Assembly (NCBI GenBank): GCA_033063855.1
Contig: CP093830.1
Location: forward strand, 854 to 64,853
Source of the DNA: Smittia aterrima
Taxonomy: Eukaryota > Arthropoda > Insecta > Diptera > Chironomidae
DNA length: 64,000 bases
Direction: 5' to 3'
Part shown: positions 47,866 to 60,300 of the stretch, piece after piece
Layout of the letters: each line of letters begins with the position of its first letter
How positions within the stretch are numbered: the first letter of the stretch is position 1
Position numbers and translations under genes: made by a program
The notes under the pieces: model-generated
Database searches by the model: none
The model's input: only the letters and a program-made list of their open reading frames with translations
Told to the model about the DNA's origin: nothing

Positions 47866-49229
47866 ATGGATGCGGAAGAGTCGATTACAGTGGTGAGTTG
47901 ACATTAAAATCTACGAGAAACGAAGCTTGTGGGCAATTCACGAGAAAATTTCCTGACATTTTGTAAAACGATTGCATTACTTTTACGTTCTATTCTTGAA
48001 AATGCAATTTTCTCAATTTTCACAGAACGGAGCTCAACAAAAGGATGACGAAATGAAATGGAATCATAAGAAACGAACTAAGGAATGTTTTCTTATGTTT
48101 TGTGAGGTGGTTCTCCAACATGAACGTGAGCTTTTGTCAGAAGTAAGTTTTGCATTATATTTTTCTATTTATTTTTGTTTTTGGAAAATTTGGAATTTAT
48201 CATTTTTTATGCTCGTTCGTCACCATAAATAGACACTCAACTCATCACAAGAGTCCATTAATGAGAATCGAGCTCCTGAAGGAGTAAGCAACGAGTCAAT
48301 CGAAAATTCAACCTTCAACTCAGACTCTGATGGAGGTGCCAACGGAGAAATTGCTGGTTTTACAAACGGTAAGTAATTTGAGTGATATTCCAAGTGAACT
48401 TATCTAGAAAATGGCTTTGCTTTAATTTTAAGTAGGAGCTGGAGGAGGTGAAGATGGAGACAGCTTTAATTCAGTGACTTGTTTTTGTGGAAAGCCTTTC
48501 GCTGGCCGACCAATGATTGAGTGCTCTGGTTGTCTAACCTGGCTACATATGTCGTGTGCAAAGGTCAAACGCAAGAATATTCCGGAATTCTACTATTGTG
48601 ATAGCTGTAAAAGTAATGGCTTGTTGTCTCCCACTGGAATGAATCTGGGCACATCAACAGCATCTTCGGGAGAAGAAGGCTCAACTCCGAGTCTTAGCAG
48701 AAGTAGTCTAAATGGCACCCTCAGTTCAAATAGCATCATCACCGAGGGTCTTTTTACAGCACACCAGCATCAGAATCTTAGTGGCACAAAGCCTCGAAAG
48801 CCGAAGATGATTAAGAAAAGCTCCAGCTCCAGTTTAACGTTGAACAGTAGTGATAATATTAAGAATAATAATGCTAGTGAAAGTAAATACTTGACTAAGA
48901 AGTCTTCGCCGACGAATGTGAATGGAAAACTGAAGAAGATGAGACAAAAAATAAGTCCGACGACGAGAAAAATGCGGCAATCACCAACGAAATCCACCAA
49001 AGCATACGCTAGCTCCTCTCTTGCGGCAGCCGCTTCACTAACTGAGCTGTCACTCAACCATCAAGTTTCAACGTTGCACACGAATGGCAATTTGTCATCA
49101 GAAAATCTACTAAAGTCTCCGATTGCCACTAACAATAACATCTACAACAGCGTTATCGAGTCACAGGTCATCTCAGAGAGTGAGAATGGTGCCGATGAAA
49201 AATATAATAAACGATTGAAGTTACTTTAA
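47866..49229 (+). CDS. PHD-finger protein of the PHF13/PHF23 type
   Basis: Four exons: 47866-47892, 48026-48142, 48233-48368, 48436-49229 (357 aa). An N-terminal block KKRTKECFLMFCEVVLQHE matches the conserved RTxxDFxxFCxxVL segment of vertebrate PHF13 and PHF23. The PHD finger at about residues 109-153 reads CFCGKPFAGRPMIECSGC, TWLHMSCAKVKRKNIPEFYYC, DSC, with all C4HC3 ligands present; GRPMIEC is strikingly close to PHF23. The rest is Ser/Thr/Asn/Lys-rich and disordered. PHF13 (SPOC1) reads H3K4me3 and compacts chromatin; PHF23 inhibits autophagy through LRSAM1. The single insect gene is likely ancestral to both. The putative 3' UTR is long, up to AATAAA at 50722-50727, with A-rich runs just after the stop codon. 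Confidence 0.85.
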
Positions 49230-50794
49230 TCAACTGGAGCGTCACACAATAAGAAAACTAGTTAAGCTTTCTTTCACCCGAAAAAAAACTTTTTTAAAAA
49301 AAAAACATCAAAAAAAAATAATTCAATCTGAAAAGTGAACGATGAAGAGAAAACCAGAGATGATGTTATTAGATTGATACTAAGGTTTAAGACAGATAAA
49401 TATATTTAAATCTATTTTAGCGCTAAGCAGAAAAAAAAACAAAAAGGAAAAAAAAATAAGGAACTAAGCTTAAGATTTTACCGATTTTGTAAAGCAAGAA
49501 GACGAAAGGAGCTGAATTATTTTTTAAATAGAAACAGCGAAAGTCGCACTTGACTCATCATACCAGCTTTGGGTAGCTGATGAAAACAGTTTATATGTCA
49601 CGAATCATGAAAGAGAACTTTCTTCAAATTCATTTTCTTTTATAACAGAAAAATCCGTGAATTTCGTGAATCAAATTTTTTTACTGAGAAGATAAGTTTT
49701 TTGTTGTGAAAATCATTCATTGGCGTGCATGTTCGAATGAGGGTAAAGGAAGTGGAAGTTGTTCGGCTAGCGAATAGGTTGAATGAGAAAGAAACTGCTT
49801 AAAAGAAAGAAGGAAAGCCTGTTTGTAGACGACCTACGAGCTAGTCATCTTTACCCAATTTTAAATTCGAGAATTTCTTATTTAGTTGATAAGGAGGATA
49901 CAAATGTAAAGTTAGTTCTCGCCGAAAGGAAAACCTTTTCTTTGCACACAAGCTTGCAAAAAGTTTTCTTAGATTTTTTTACTACTTTATTCATTTAAGT
50001 TAACGCAACAAAACTCAGATAATGCAATACGACTTAGAAGAACCAGCAGTGAGTAGAAAGAGTTTGCCATAATTTTTTCATCAAATTTATTTGTTTTGTG
50101 TTGTTATATCGCGAAGACAGGGCCACTCGATTATATTTTTAATGTTTTTCCCTCAATTTATTGTTTTGACTTCGTTAAAGCTATCAAAGAGAAGACAATT
50201 GCATTGGGAGTTTGAGGTAGTTTCAATGCTAAAGCTACAGATAGGAACTTTAAGCTCCAACCAAACTTACTTTGATTAAGTTATCTAATTGAAAAGTTTT
50301 AAACTTTGCTAACGATCCGGGTACCTTATTCAAACTCCTGATCGATTGATCTTAAATGCCATCAGCAAAGCGAAAAAAGTTTCTCACAAGCTCACCTCGT
50401 CGACTTTGCTGAAACCAATTGATTTTAAGACTAAAGTACAAGCCCAATCGATGAGATGTTCGCCCAGTTACGACACACAGTCTGAGTAAATAACTGTTCT
50501 TTTATTTTCCAATAAATTTCCTCATCTGCTTATAATGTTCGAAATAAATTGTAAAGTGAAACGAAGTTCTTTGTAGAAATTTTCCCAGTAGCAAAAGCAG
50601 ATCCCAGAAATTAAACTAAAAGATGAAGCATAGAGAAAGTCAAAAGTTTGTCTGTACATTGCGAGAAAGCTAAAGTTAATTGTATAAAACACTAAAATGA
50701 ATATTTTAATAAGATTATATGAATAAAAAAATTAAAACAAATTTCATCCTCATCAGTACTTGTAATTCTTTATTGCAGAGAAAATCAAAGTTTA
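49230..50794. other. PHF13/23-like 3' UTR and convergent 3' region with PGS1
   Basis: Contains A-rich tracts at 49285-49320 and 49430-49460 and no recognised coding sequence. Plus-strand AATAAA is at 50722-50727 and minus-strand AATAAA (TTTATT on plus) at 50769-50774, so the two convergent transcripts probably overlap. Between them at 50750-50765 is a 16-mer that recurs near the Ptpmeg2 3' end. Confidence 0.55.
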
Positions 50795-52264
50795 CTAAAA
50801 GAAGTTCTTGAAAAGAAAAACAACTGTTTTAACCCACTTTGGAATAAGTCTGTTAACAAGCTGCTCCTCTGCGATCGATGCATACTGGGTGAGGTTTTCA
50901 TATTCAGATTTGAGCTTTTTCTGGAGAGACTTGTTTGAAGTGACTAGACAAAGTTGAGCTTCGAGGTCGCGGTTTACTGACCGTTCGCCATAATTTGAAG
51001 AACCTATGACAGTCATACAAGGCATCGATGAGTTGACAGGGAAATACCAAAGTCCCTTAGCATGATAAGTCCATGCAGTTCGTTGATATTCTAAGAGTGA
51101 GATGCGAACTTCCTGATTATTTAACTTGATCATATCATAAAACTGTTTGGCAAGGAGTGAATATGCATCAGGAATTCCTCCAGCTGGTCCAGATGCTCCG
51201 AGGAACCCGTTGCATGAAGGATGAGCCATAATAATGCTGCAATCGGCTTCGCAGTCTTTCACAATCGTATCCATAAGCGTTTGAGTTAGATTGAAATAGC
51301 CAGTCGCCATATTAAGTTTGGAACCTTTCTCTGCATTAGATAGAATTCTTTGCATAACAACACTATCGTGATGAACATTCAGTTGCCCCATTTCCAATGT
51401 TGGAAAGATCCAAGTATCATCATCTGAAGACTTCTCATACTCAAACTTTTGCTCTTCATATGTTTTCATAAAGAATGCTTGAAGGCGACTCATTGCTTCT
51501 TGAGCAAATATTTGACGATCGCTTTCGTAAGGCAACAATTTCCAGTTTTCATGAAGCTTCTCTTTTCCGTTCTTGTCTATTTTCATACTGAACTCTTGAA
51601 CCTTTTCGATGAGACCGGAAAAGAAGTTGGCGAGTTTATGGTCTTGAATTTCAATATATCGATCTTGACGATTAGAAAAGTAGTCGCTTGATAAATTAGC
51701 TCCTGATATTACGACTGTGTCATCAAACAAATAAACTTTCATATGTTGTAGACCGAGCAGTTCGTTCCATCGGGCTGGTGCGAGTCGCTTAGTGATGCCT
51801 CTTAGGCTTGGAGAGTGATACAGCGAAAGAGTACAGTTTTGATTCTGCTCAATCAAAGGCATAATCATTTCCTTTGAATTATTCTTTCCTCGCGTACCTC
51901 GCGTGTAATCCAAAAGAAAATTGATCTTCATTTTTCCATTCTCTTGTGAATTCTTCTGAATTGCTTTAAGAAGATCATTTTCTTTTTGTCCTATTCCCAA
52001 ATACAAACTTGCTAAAGTGATTCGAGTTTTAGCAGACGCAGCACGATCCAGAATTGTTTTGTAAAAATCATTGGGCTCATTGATGATTCTTACATTCTTG
52101 CCGTTAACAGAGAAACAAGGAGCACATTCGAAGAGAAAATTCAAGTTATCTAATTGACTTTCGCGGAAACTCACACGATGATTTGATTGTGCAGGTTGGA
52201 AGAAATCCGTGGCGATTTGAGCCGCTGGGAAATCGATGAAGGTAGAAAAGATGCGTCGTATCAT
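50795..52264 (-). CDS. PGS1: Mitochondrial phosphatidylglycerophosphate synthase PGS1
   Basis: Single exon, 489 aa. The basic, hydroxyl-rich start (MIRRIFSTFIDFPAAQI) fits a mitochondrial import signal. It is a two-HKD phospholipase-D-fold protein: the first motif is HMKVYLFDD with His 174, Lys 176 and Asp 181, followed by ISGANLSSDYF; the second is HAKGLWYFP with His 401 and Lys 403, followed by IGSSNYGERSVNRDLEAQ. FECAPCFSVNG near residues 45-55 and LASLYLGIGQKE are further PGS1 signatures. The enzyme converts CDP-diacylglycerol and glycerol-3-phosphate to phosphatidylglycerophosphate, the committed step to cardiolipin in the inner membrane. Length is normal for the animal family. Its poly(A) signal is only about 20 bases past the stop (50769-50774). 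Confidence 0.95.
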   Translation of the reverse strand: MIRRIFSTFIDFPAAQIATDFFQPAQSNHRVSFRESQLDNLNFLFECAPCFSVNGKNVRIINEPNDFYKTILDRAASAKTRITLASLYLGIGQKENDLLKAIQKNSQENGKMKINFLLDYTRGTRGKNNSKEMIMPLIEQNQNCTLSLYHSPSLRGITKRLAPARWNELLGLQHMKVYLFDDTVVISGANLSSDYFSNRQDRYIEIQDHKLANFFSGLIEKVQEFSMKIDKNGKEKLHENWKLLPYESDRQIFAQEAMSRLQAFFMKTYEEQKFEYEKSSDDDTWIFPTLEMGQLNVHHDSVVMQRILSNAEKGSKLNMATGYFNLTQTLMDTIVKDCEADCSIIMAHPSCNGFLGASGPAGGIPDAYSLLAKQFYDMIKLNNQEVRISLLEYQRTAWTYHAKGLWYFPVNSSMPCMTVIGSSNYGERSVNRDLEAQLCLVTSNKSLQKKLKSEYENLTQYASIAEEQLVNRLIPKWVKTVVFLFKNFF

Positions 52265-52787
52265 TTTAAAAATTCCGAGGAAAAGTGTTGTGAAAAGTGT
52301 TGCAATGAAAACTATTCCACGACGACTACAAAGAATGATTCAAATTGTTATGAAATTATATACTTATTCAATAGATCTTACCAAAGTTCTTACCAAAGTT
52401 CTGATACACAGTTGGTCTCATCGTACTTTTTATTCATCAAAAATCTTGTTGTTGAACATTAATTATTTAATAAGTTAAATTTATAATGCCAACTCTTGTT
52501 TATTTTTTTTAATTTTTTTTTAAATAACCAGATGGACTGAAACCTCTCTATCTTCGCCACTTTTGTGTTTTGCAATAAAGAAGTGGTGAAGTTGGAGGTT
52601 TTCATATGAAATATTGTGGCTTATGCGGTTAATGTTTAACGGAGCCGGTTCAGTTAATGTTTAAATTTATTTGAAATACAAAGGTTGAAAGTACGAAAGC
52701 TCCGATCAAATTAAAATTTTGTTTTCGCTCAATAACATTCTGCGCAGACTTACTTTTCTAAACAATTAAAACAAATTCAATTAAAAA
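52265..52787. promoter_or_regulatory. Divergent promoter region PGS1 / THOC7
   Basis: 523 bp between divergent start codons. It contains a 12 bp direct tandem repeat TTACCAAAGTTC x2 (52378-52401) and TGCCAACTCTTG at 52487-52498 followed by T-tracts, the motif seen in two other divergent promoters here. No TATA box identified. Confidence 0.5.
52378..52401. repeat. 12 bp tandem duplication
   Basis: TTACCAAAGTTC occurs twice head to tail with no mismatch, 114 bases upstream of the PGS1 start codon. It could double a factor-binding site or be a recent slip duplication. Confidence 0.85.
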
Positions 52788-53544
52788 ATGTCGATTAATG
52801 ATGGTGAGTTTGTTTACAATGATGATTGGTCATGTTAATTGTCTGTAATTCAAGATAAACAATTTTATTCTTAATAATTTGAAAATTGATTCCAATAGTA
52901 AATTGAGTTTTTATTTTTGAATTTTAGACGACAAAATTATAATCCGTCGTTTAATGATTGATGGGGACGGTGTGGGTGATGACAGAAAAATCAATTTGCT
53001 CTTAAAGACCTTTACGAGATGGTGTAATGCTGACGAAGATAAAGACCAACAGGAACATGATCGAATTCTCACTCAAATCTCTCAATGTGAGTTTTCCTCA
53101 TTGAAGTCTTCACTTTCGGAACATATGATTGATGAAGAATTGAAGAATTATAAGAAAGTATCTGACAACATTGCCGAGCGGATTGGAATGGTAAAGGAGC
53201 AGATCGATTTGTCGAAGGATCATCTTGTTTCGGCGAAAGAAATACGCCGCAATAAATTAGAGTACTCCAGTCTCGCGAGGCTCATAAAAGAAGAGCCGGA
53301 TCGAAAGGAAATTGTGAAGAAGCATGAAGTATTAAAGGAAGAGCTTCTCAAGCAGAACGAACAGTTTCAGCAAGTCAACAAAGTCCTCGATAATCGCAGA
53401 AAGGATTTCATGTCCTTTATGCTTATAACTCGCGAGCTTCTCAAAGACTGCAATTTTGAAACTAACGGAGAAAAGGAGATAGACGTAGATGAAGGGACTT
53501 TAGATGATGACGACGATGTTATCGAGCAAATGATGATAGAATAA
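52788..53544 (+). CDS. thoc7: THO complex subunit 7
   Basis: Two exons, 52788-52803 (16 nt) and 52928-53544 (210 aa). The diagnostic THOC7 start is complete: DDKIIIRRLMIDGDGVGDDR, INLLLKTFTRWCNAD, QISQCEFSSLKSSL. The remainder is a long coiled coil (about residues 70-180: EIRRNKLEYSSLARLIKEEP, VLDNRRKDFMSFML), ending in an acidic tail. THOC7 pairs with THOC5 in the THO/TREX complex that couples transcription to mRNA packaging and export in the nucleus. The poly(A) signal AATAAA at 53577-53582 lies 33 bases after the stop codon, an unusually short 3' UTR. Confidence 0.95.
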
Positions 53545-54371
53545 TGTATCTTATGTAAAATGATAACTCATTCAGGAATAAAAATTTCATTTTATAATAT
53601 TTTCTTTCATAATCCATTTCTTTTTATTCATCTTAAGTTGTTCAAACCTTTTCGACGTCTCTATCGCTGCTTTCGCCATTTCTAGAAACCAATTGAACTG
53701 AATTTTCATTTTTAGCCATATTTTCGTCGAATACAAAATAAATCTCTTTTCTAATTTAAAAGCTCTTCGTGATTCGTCAAAGAAATAGTTATTTGCATTG
53801 GATTTGTTGGAGGTTTCCGCAAATTCAAACTTATCCCTGGAGCGATGAAAATCACTAAACTTCTGGGCTATTATTATATTCGCAATTCATTCCTCATTCA
53901 ACTTTGACTTTTCATTCCGTTTAAAATTTAAATATTTTGTACAAATAATCGTCTAAGAAGGTTGTTGTTTGAAAGTTCTATTCGTTATTGGGTTTTCGGG
54001 ATCTTACCAAAAACTGCAGCGAAAGAAAGAGAATTTATCTAAGATTAGTTATTTTTCATCAGTACTTGTAAAATAATTTTTTTATTTAGTTGTTACTGTG
54101 AATTCATTGCCGTTTCTAATTAGGAGCAAGAATAAGAAACTGAAAGACTCATAATTCGATTGTGCTTTTAACGGGATATTTTACGCTTCTTAGACCTCGA
54201 AATATGCCTTTCGACAAACAGTTTTGATTTAAAGCCAACTTTTTCTTATTATTTCTTCACTTTTCTTTCTTTTTTTCTGTTTGGTTGTTGGATGGATCAT
54301 CCAACTTGTTTTTCATTTGAGTTAAATAGAGATCACTGCGATCTCACGTCGGTTCACTTGTAGAAACGCAT
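53545..54371. other. Convergent 3' region THOC7 / Ptpmeg2
   Basis: THOC7 ends at AATAAA 53577-53582. The rest is the probable Ptpmeg2 3' UTR; a minus-strand AATAAA (TTTATT on plus) is at 54081-54086, immediately followed on that strand by the 16-mer at 54056-54071 shared with the PGS1 3' end. No coding sequence seen. Confidence 0.55.
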
Positions 54372-57300
54372 TTATTCAGAATCGCTGTTCTCGTTGTCTT
54401 CAAAGCCTTCCAGATTGATGTCTGGACTGAGATGTTTGTGCGCCAATGCATATTCGATGAGTGCCAGATGACAAAACACATATTGATCGGGCATCTGAAT
54501 CGAAAACGCTCGCTGAGATCGAATCTTCTCGACTGTGCCCCTAACATCAGCAGTTCCAACGTCCTCCAAACGCGATATGCAAATATCAAGAGTAATAAAT
54601 GTTCCTACGGATAAAAAGATGTTACGTCGTTACTCACAATCAGAAATTAATCGGATAGGATACGAACCTGTTCTTCCTATGCCAGCGCTGCAATGAACAA
54701 CGATCGGTGGACCTCGAGAATGCCCTGCCCACGTGTCACCCAATGAATTCACCATTTCAGCTTGCTTTTCCCGAACATTTTGTAAAAATGTTAACATCGC
54801 CATGGCTGATGATGGAACGCCATAGTCCGGCCAGCTTGTGAACTGCCAATGTGATACCTGAGGAGAAAAAAACCGACAAGCGATCGATTCAGGTCAATCG
54901 GGGGCTTAGTATGAAGGAATCCTAGTGCACTTACGTTTCTGGTTTCATCAGTCTAAAAAAATTCATGAACATTAGACACAAACAATTCAAATGAATAATC
55001 CAATTTCTCACCTTTAAATTTTTAATTTCTAGCGACGCAACCGTGTAATCTTCATTGGAATCAACCGAAGCCGTTTTCACAGAGAATGCTCCGTAGACGG
55101 CCTCACCAGGTGTAGACTCCCAGTATTGGTGACATTTTACACGACCGCGTTCCATTGTTTTCGTCGTCATCACAATCACTAAGCATTGTTGATCCCACAC
55201 CATTTGCCAAAAGTCGGGAGCTGTTTTAGGAAGTGGCCCTGAAGCAAAGCAGAAAAATTAGGGTGAGTTCAACACACGAAAATAAATTGCAATAAATACC
55301 TTGCGTTGAGATGTACGCGTTCTTCTGTTTATAGCCATCGACATAGTTTGCGTTAATATAATCGCTGGTTGGATCTTCCTCGTTGTTGTTGTCATGAGAT
55401 AAAACTACGCGCGAGTGATCATAGCATAGTACGTCTGTATAACGATTTTTCGTCAAATTACTTCTCAGTTTGGCGTGATCGAATGTGCCATCAGGTTGTC
55501 GTGCTCGGATGTCCGAATATTCTTTTTGCAGACCCTTTTTGCCCATTGCCTTTACCATTTCTACAATTTGTTCAATTGTTTTTGCATCGCCAACATCATT
55601 AGCTCCAGTGAGACTATCATCATCGCTAAACCCACTCGAAGGCGATGCCGAGGACGGAGGATTTTCCGACCAATGAAGCTCTGTAATGATTCCGTTGCTC
55701 TCGGGTGCAGCTATATCTGCTGCTGGCGTGGTTTTATTTGTACCATTCTGTGCATCTGAGCTTCCTTCCGACCCGTTCAGCGCACTTCTAGCGCTGTCTT
55801 CATCCTTGGTTGTAGTTGTAATCGTTGGTGAATGCTGGCCTGCTGCTTGTCGCTCAGCAATCACTGTCTGTGACAACAACTCGTCCTCCTCACGATTCGT
55901 CATCGATTTGTTGCAACAATGCTGTAACCATGTGGAATGATCAATTCTTAACGTACCGCCAAGATGAATCGGAAGTGAATCGCGTGGAATGTGTAAGCTC
56001 AGCTGCGGCACACTATATATTAAGATTCGATAATTTAATAAGAGAAATCATCTTTAAAATTAAAATTAAACTTACGAAATCGTGAAAACTCTGTCACGAA
56101 GTTTTTCTCGAACAAACAATCGAAGGATTTTGAATGGAGCCTAAAGGAAACACAAAGCCAAATTAGAAGTAGATTTCACATTATAATCGTGTGCTTACTC
56201 ACCTTAAACCATAACGGAGCCGTCACGATCAAAACTTTCTTCAACTTGGCTGGGTAACAACCCTGAAAGGAGCAAAAATGAAAGCTAATTGAATGAATTG
56301 TTGATGACGACAATCAGTTACGTTCAATTGCAAGCATTTTATAAAGATATTAAAGCTGCTCAAGGAGTGATCGGTTTCCTTGTACAAGGGACAAAGGAAA
56401 GCCTTTATGCAATAAATCATTTTTAAAGAAGAATTTCGAGTGACATTCAAAAATCTCAACGTTTAAAGAAGTAGATACAACAAGTTTATATATTAAATTT
56501 TAAACTTTAAAAAAAATTGAAGATACCTGAAACCAAGAAAGTGACTTTCATAATAATTAAATAAATTTTAAAGCTACAAAATAACTTTAGTTTTTAAGAA
56601 TTCTTTTTAATCTCTTGGACAAAACTTAAGTTGGTACGTAGAATGAAATCGATCGAAATAAGGCACTTCAAAGCACAATACGAGCTCGTATAATGCCATC
56701 GGTAAGTTCCAGTGATGTTTCTAAATAGCTTTCGATGTAAGCCCAAATATATGAATGAGAATACATTTGAGATCCGCTTCATTCATCACCATCTGACATC
56801 ATCAAATCCAGTTCCGCGAAGAGCATTTCGTGTTAAAACAATATTTTCCATTTATTAATGATGCAAATTACAGTAGCAAGCTTCGTTCTTTTTCTGATTG
56901 AAGTTTTCAGGGAAAATGAAAAATCAATAGCGACTTTTTCACAGCGCGACCCAATTTAATCCTTGAATCTCGACAATTGTGTGTCACTGCCATCTGCAGC
57001 GAGATTTCGTGTAGCTTGCCTGACAATGTCAGCATGAATTAAATTATACCACGCTAACACGACTGCGGTTCCCTACAAAGGTCAAATTGTGAATAAGTTC
57101 CTCAGTGAAAAGTTATCGTTTACTCGCGTTTCTATTGGGAAAGTTCACCGGAACTTCACTCGAAATAAGCACCAAGTTAATTAAGTGTACCACAACATCT
57201 TAACCATGCGTTAACTTAAGTTAAGTTAATTATTGTTTGTGGAATAAATAATTACGAAGAAAAGGCAAAGAAACCAAATATCAGCAATATGCTTGGCCAA

Positions 57301-60300
57301 CGGGCTGATGAAATTACTGACCCATAAATTACGGAGCTGGTGAAATCTCCAAGAAACATAGACATCCAAATCAAAATGTAATTCGAGCCATAAATATCTT
57401 CGCGCAGATGTTCGCGACCACAATAAAAATGAGTTTTATCGAACGTTTCTTTCAATTATTAGGATTTAACACCTGAGAGAGTGACCTGAGTTTGCACCTG
57501 CTCACAAAAGATAAAGTCACAACGGGAATTATTTGTGCTGTTTTATCAGCCGATGTGTGATTGAGAGCGATGGGTGGCAATCAAGCCGTACAAACGCGTG
57601 CCAATCGATTGCAGTTTCCATTTGAACTATGCCGCAATGAACGTTATAGCCAAGAATTCTTTATATTTTCACCTGTTTTCAGTTCCTAGCGAAGGGGTTT
57701 CTGCGTTTTTCTTAAACTCAGATGTTCGCTTCGATTAAAGAAAATTTTCTTTTTCTTCTTCTTTCTAAATTTAGACGAGAAGGAACAAAAAATAGCAACA
57801 CTGAAAGTTCATACAGCTAATTGACTTTATATCGCTTTTCCACTTCAAGCTTCTCAAGACGACTTTTCACTTCAAAATATTTTTTTTCAGTCACAAAAAG
57901 TTTTGGGTACAAATTTTTTTCTGTGGTTTTTAAAACACTTTTGGCAATGTTTATGCTGTTTCTAAAATTTCTAATGCATCTTTTCACCTTCTAAGAAATT
58001 TAATAACTTATTTCTAGCAGATAAAAAACGAGCGCTTCCTTTCGGCACAAACTTCAGAAACTTTTTGAAATGGAAAATTCAATTTTCACCAACACATTTT
58101 CCTCTTTAACTAACACGTGCGCAAAACGTCCAACAAGAAGGAAAATCTGATCGATTTTCATCAACATCGTCGTACATGTGGCCGCAGAGCATGCGCAAGT
58201 CTTTCGAACGTTTCTACGCAGCATTCGAGAGCGCTCGTTGGAAGTCGAGAGGAAATTGTCAACAATTCGCTTGTTTATTAAAAATTCTGTAAGTTCATTA
58301 ATGAAACAAAACCGTGATTCCGTCATTCCACCCCGCTGCTCAAGCAAAGATACAAACGAAAAAAAAATATTTCTTCGACTAATAAAACATTTCCTTTTTG
58401 ATTTATAAATTCTCATTCTTCATCTTCATTATTTTTTGAACACATGTAAGACGCTTTCGCTCTTTCACCGCAATTCTCATGCCTAAATGAGATTCACGCT
58501 ATCATCAGAATCGCCCACCCTAATCGCATAAATCTCATTAAATTCTTGAGGAATGGGGGAAAAGAAATCCGATTTCGAGCATACAAAAATCACAATCAAT
58601 TGAATTGAACTCTTCAAAGCACGAGAGAAGAGTTGAACCGAGAGCGAACTTACAGCGCACAAGTTTTGCGTATTAAAGGGATTACGTCTCACGAATGACT
58701 ACTCAAACGACGATTTTCATTCCCGCTGGCGAATCTCGAAAATAAAAAAAATTACGAATCCGACAACAGCAAAACACAAAATGAGTTGAATTGAAGTTGT
58801 GTGTGAAGTGAATCTATTAAAAGACTTTGAGCGCGAGTAAATTTCGTGTCATTTGGCCTTCAAGCCAACATCTGATGGTGACGTCACCACTGTATCGAGA
58901 GAGCGAGAGAAATAAACGCTGCTCGATGTCTGAAAAATTGTTGTCATCCACCCGCATATTCCTTCCAATACAATCACATATTCACTCAGACTTTTGTTTT
59001 CTAAACTTTCCATTCACAAGAAACAAAACATTCTTATCAATGAATACGATCAGTGGAAAAGTATCGCACATTCCTCGAGACGATCTTAATGAAATATTTC
59101 ACTTACCTTTAACATCGTCAGAATCTTTTGTGAAAGTTCGTAATCAAAATTTGAATATTTGGAGCCGCTCATGTCGTAGATAAACACGAGACCATTCTTC
59201 TGTGTTTCTGGCGATAGGAGAGCGACATCAAGCTGATAAACAACGCCTTGCAAGGTTGTCTTGTGAGTAACCGACTGAGGACTATGCAAACTGGCAGTGA
59301 AGAGAGCAATCGTAGCACCACTAACATCGCGACTTTGCTAAAAAAAAAGTAAATATATAATAAGCGAAGGTGTTCAACTGATTGGTCAACCGGAAACGTG
59401 CTTAAGCTTTTTTCGGCTTGTCGGTCTATGTGAAACGATTTCTTTCTTTTCGTTGAATCAATTACAAAGTTTCACTTTGCGTCGAAAAGAAAGGCAAAAA
59501 AAAATACGATGATAACGAGAATGCATGTGGTGAACGAATGACCAATTGATCTCAAAGTATGGAATACTCATTCTCAAGTCGGAAATAAAACGTCGTATTT
59601 TTTTCTTTGGAATCACTCCAGTCATCACCTGGATAATTTAAATAACGAGTTGCGGCGCAATTTGCTATACGAATTGTCTTACGTGCATTCATTTTCAATG
59701 CTGATGAAGATTCGCAAGAATTTGCAATCAATTACATCGCACACGACAAGGAATCAGAAGAAAGAAAAATATTTTAGCTGAAGGTTATGAAAATAAATCT
59801 TTCCGTTTTGATATTTTCGTCGGCGACTTCTTTTCTCGGTATTAGCACATGGCATATGTGCGCTTGGTTAACGTGCAAAGGAAATGAAAGTTCCTTTCCT
59901 AAACGATTTGCGTTCGAATTCAACTATATTTCTTACTCACCAAAACTGTGAATTTTCCCGTTCCAAGCTCACTTCTAAGCGGGTCTGATTTGCTGTCTAA
60001 TCCGAAGAGTCCCTCTCGTTGACGAGTTAAATTGTTCGCTTCGTAAAGTGCGACAGCTTTGGATACATCGAACTTTCGAGCTGAAAGATATTGTATAGCC
60101 GTTTCTGGAGTGATGACATTGCGTTGCTGAGAATTTAGCAAGTCGATAAATTGTTTTATAGCCTGTAATTACATGAAATGGTGATGTCACATTCATTGTT
60201 CCTAATATTTTCATTTGTATTTTTTTTTGGAAATTGCCAACCATCAACCATCAGACAACGTACTGCACATCCGCTCTGGGTTAATAGGCGTTTTGATGAG

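Noticed and set aside
55369..56085. Several plus-strand frames of 63-94 codons
   Set aside because: All are antisense to the Ptpmeg2 linker/PTP exon, which has clear domain homology. They are shadows.
58827..59183. 118-codon plus-strand frame
   Set aside because: It overlaps the Ptpmeg2 exon at 59107-59337 antisense and otherwise lies in intron; no homology.
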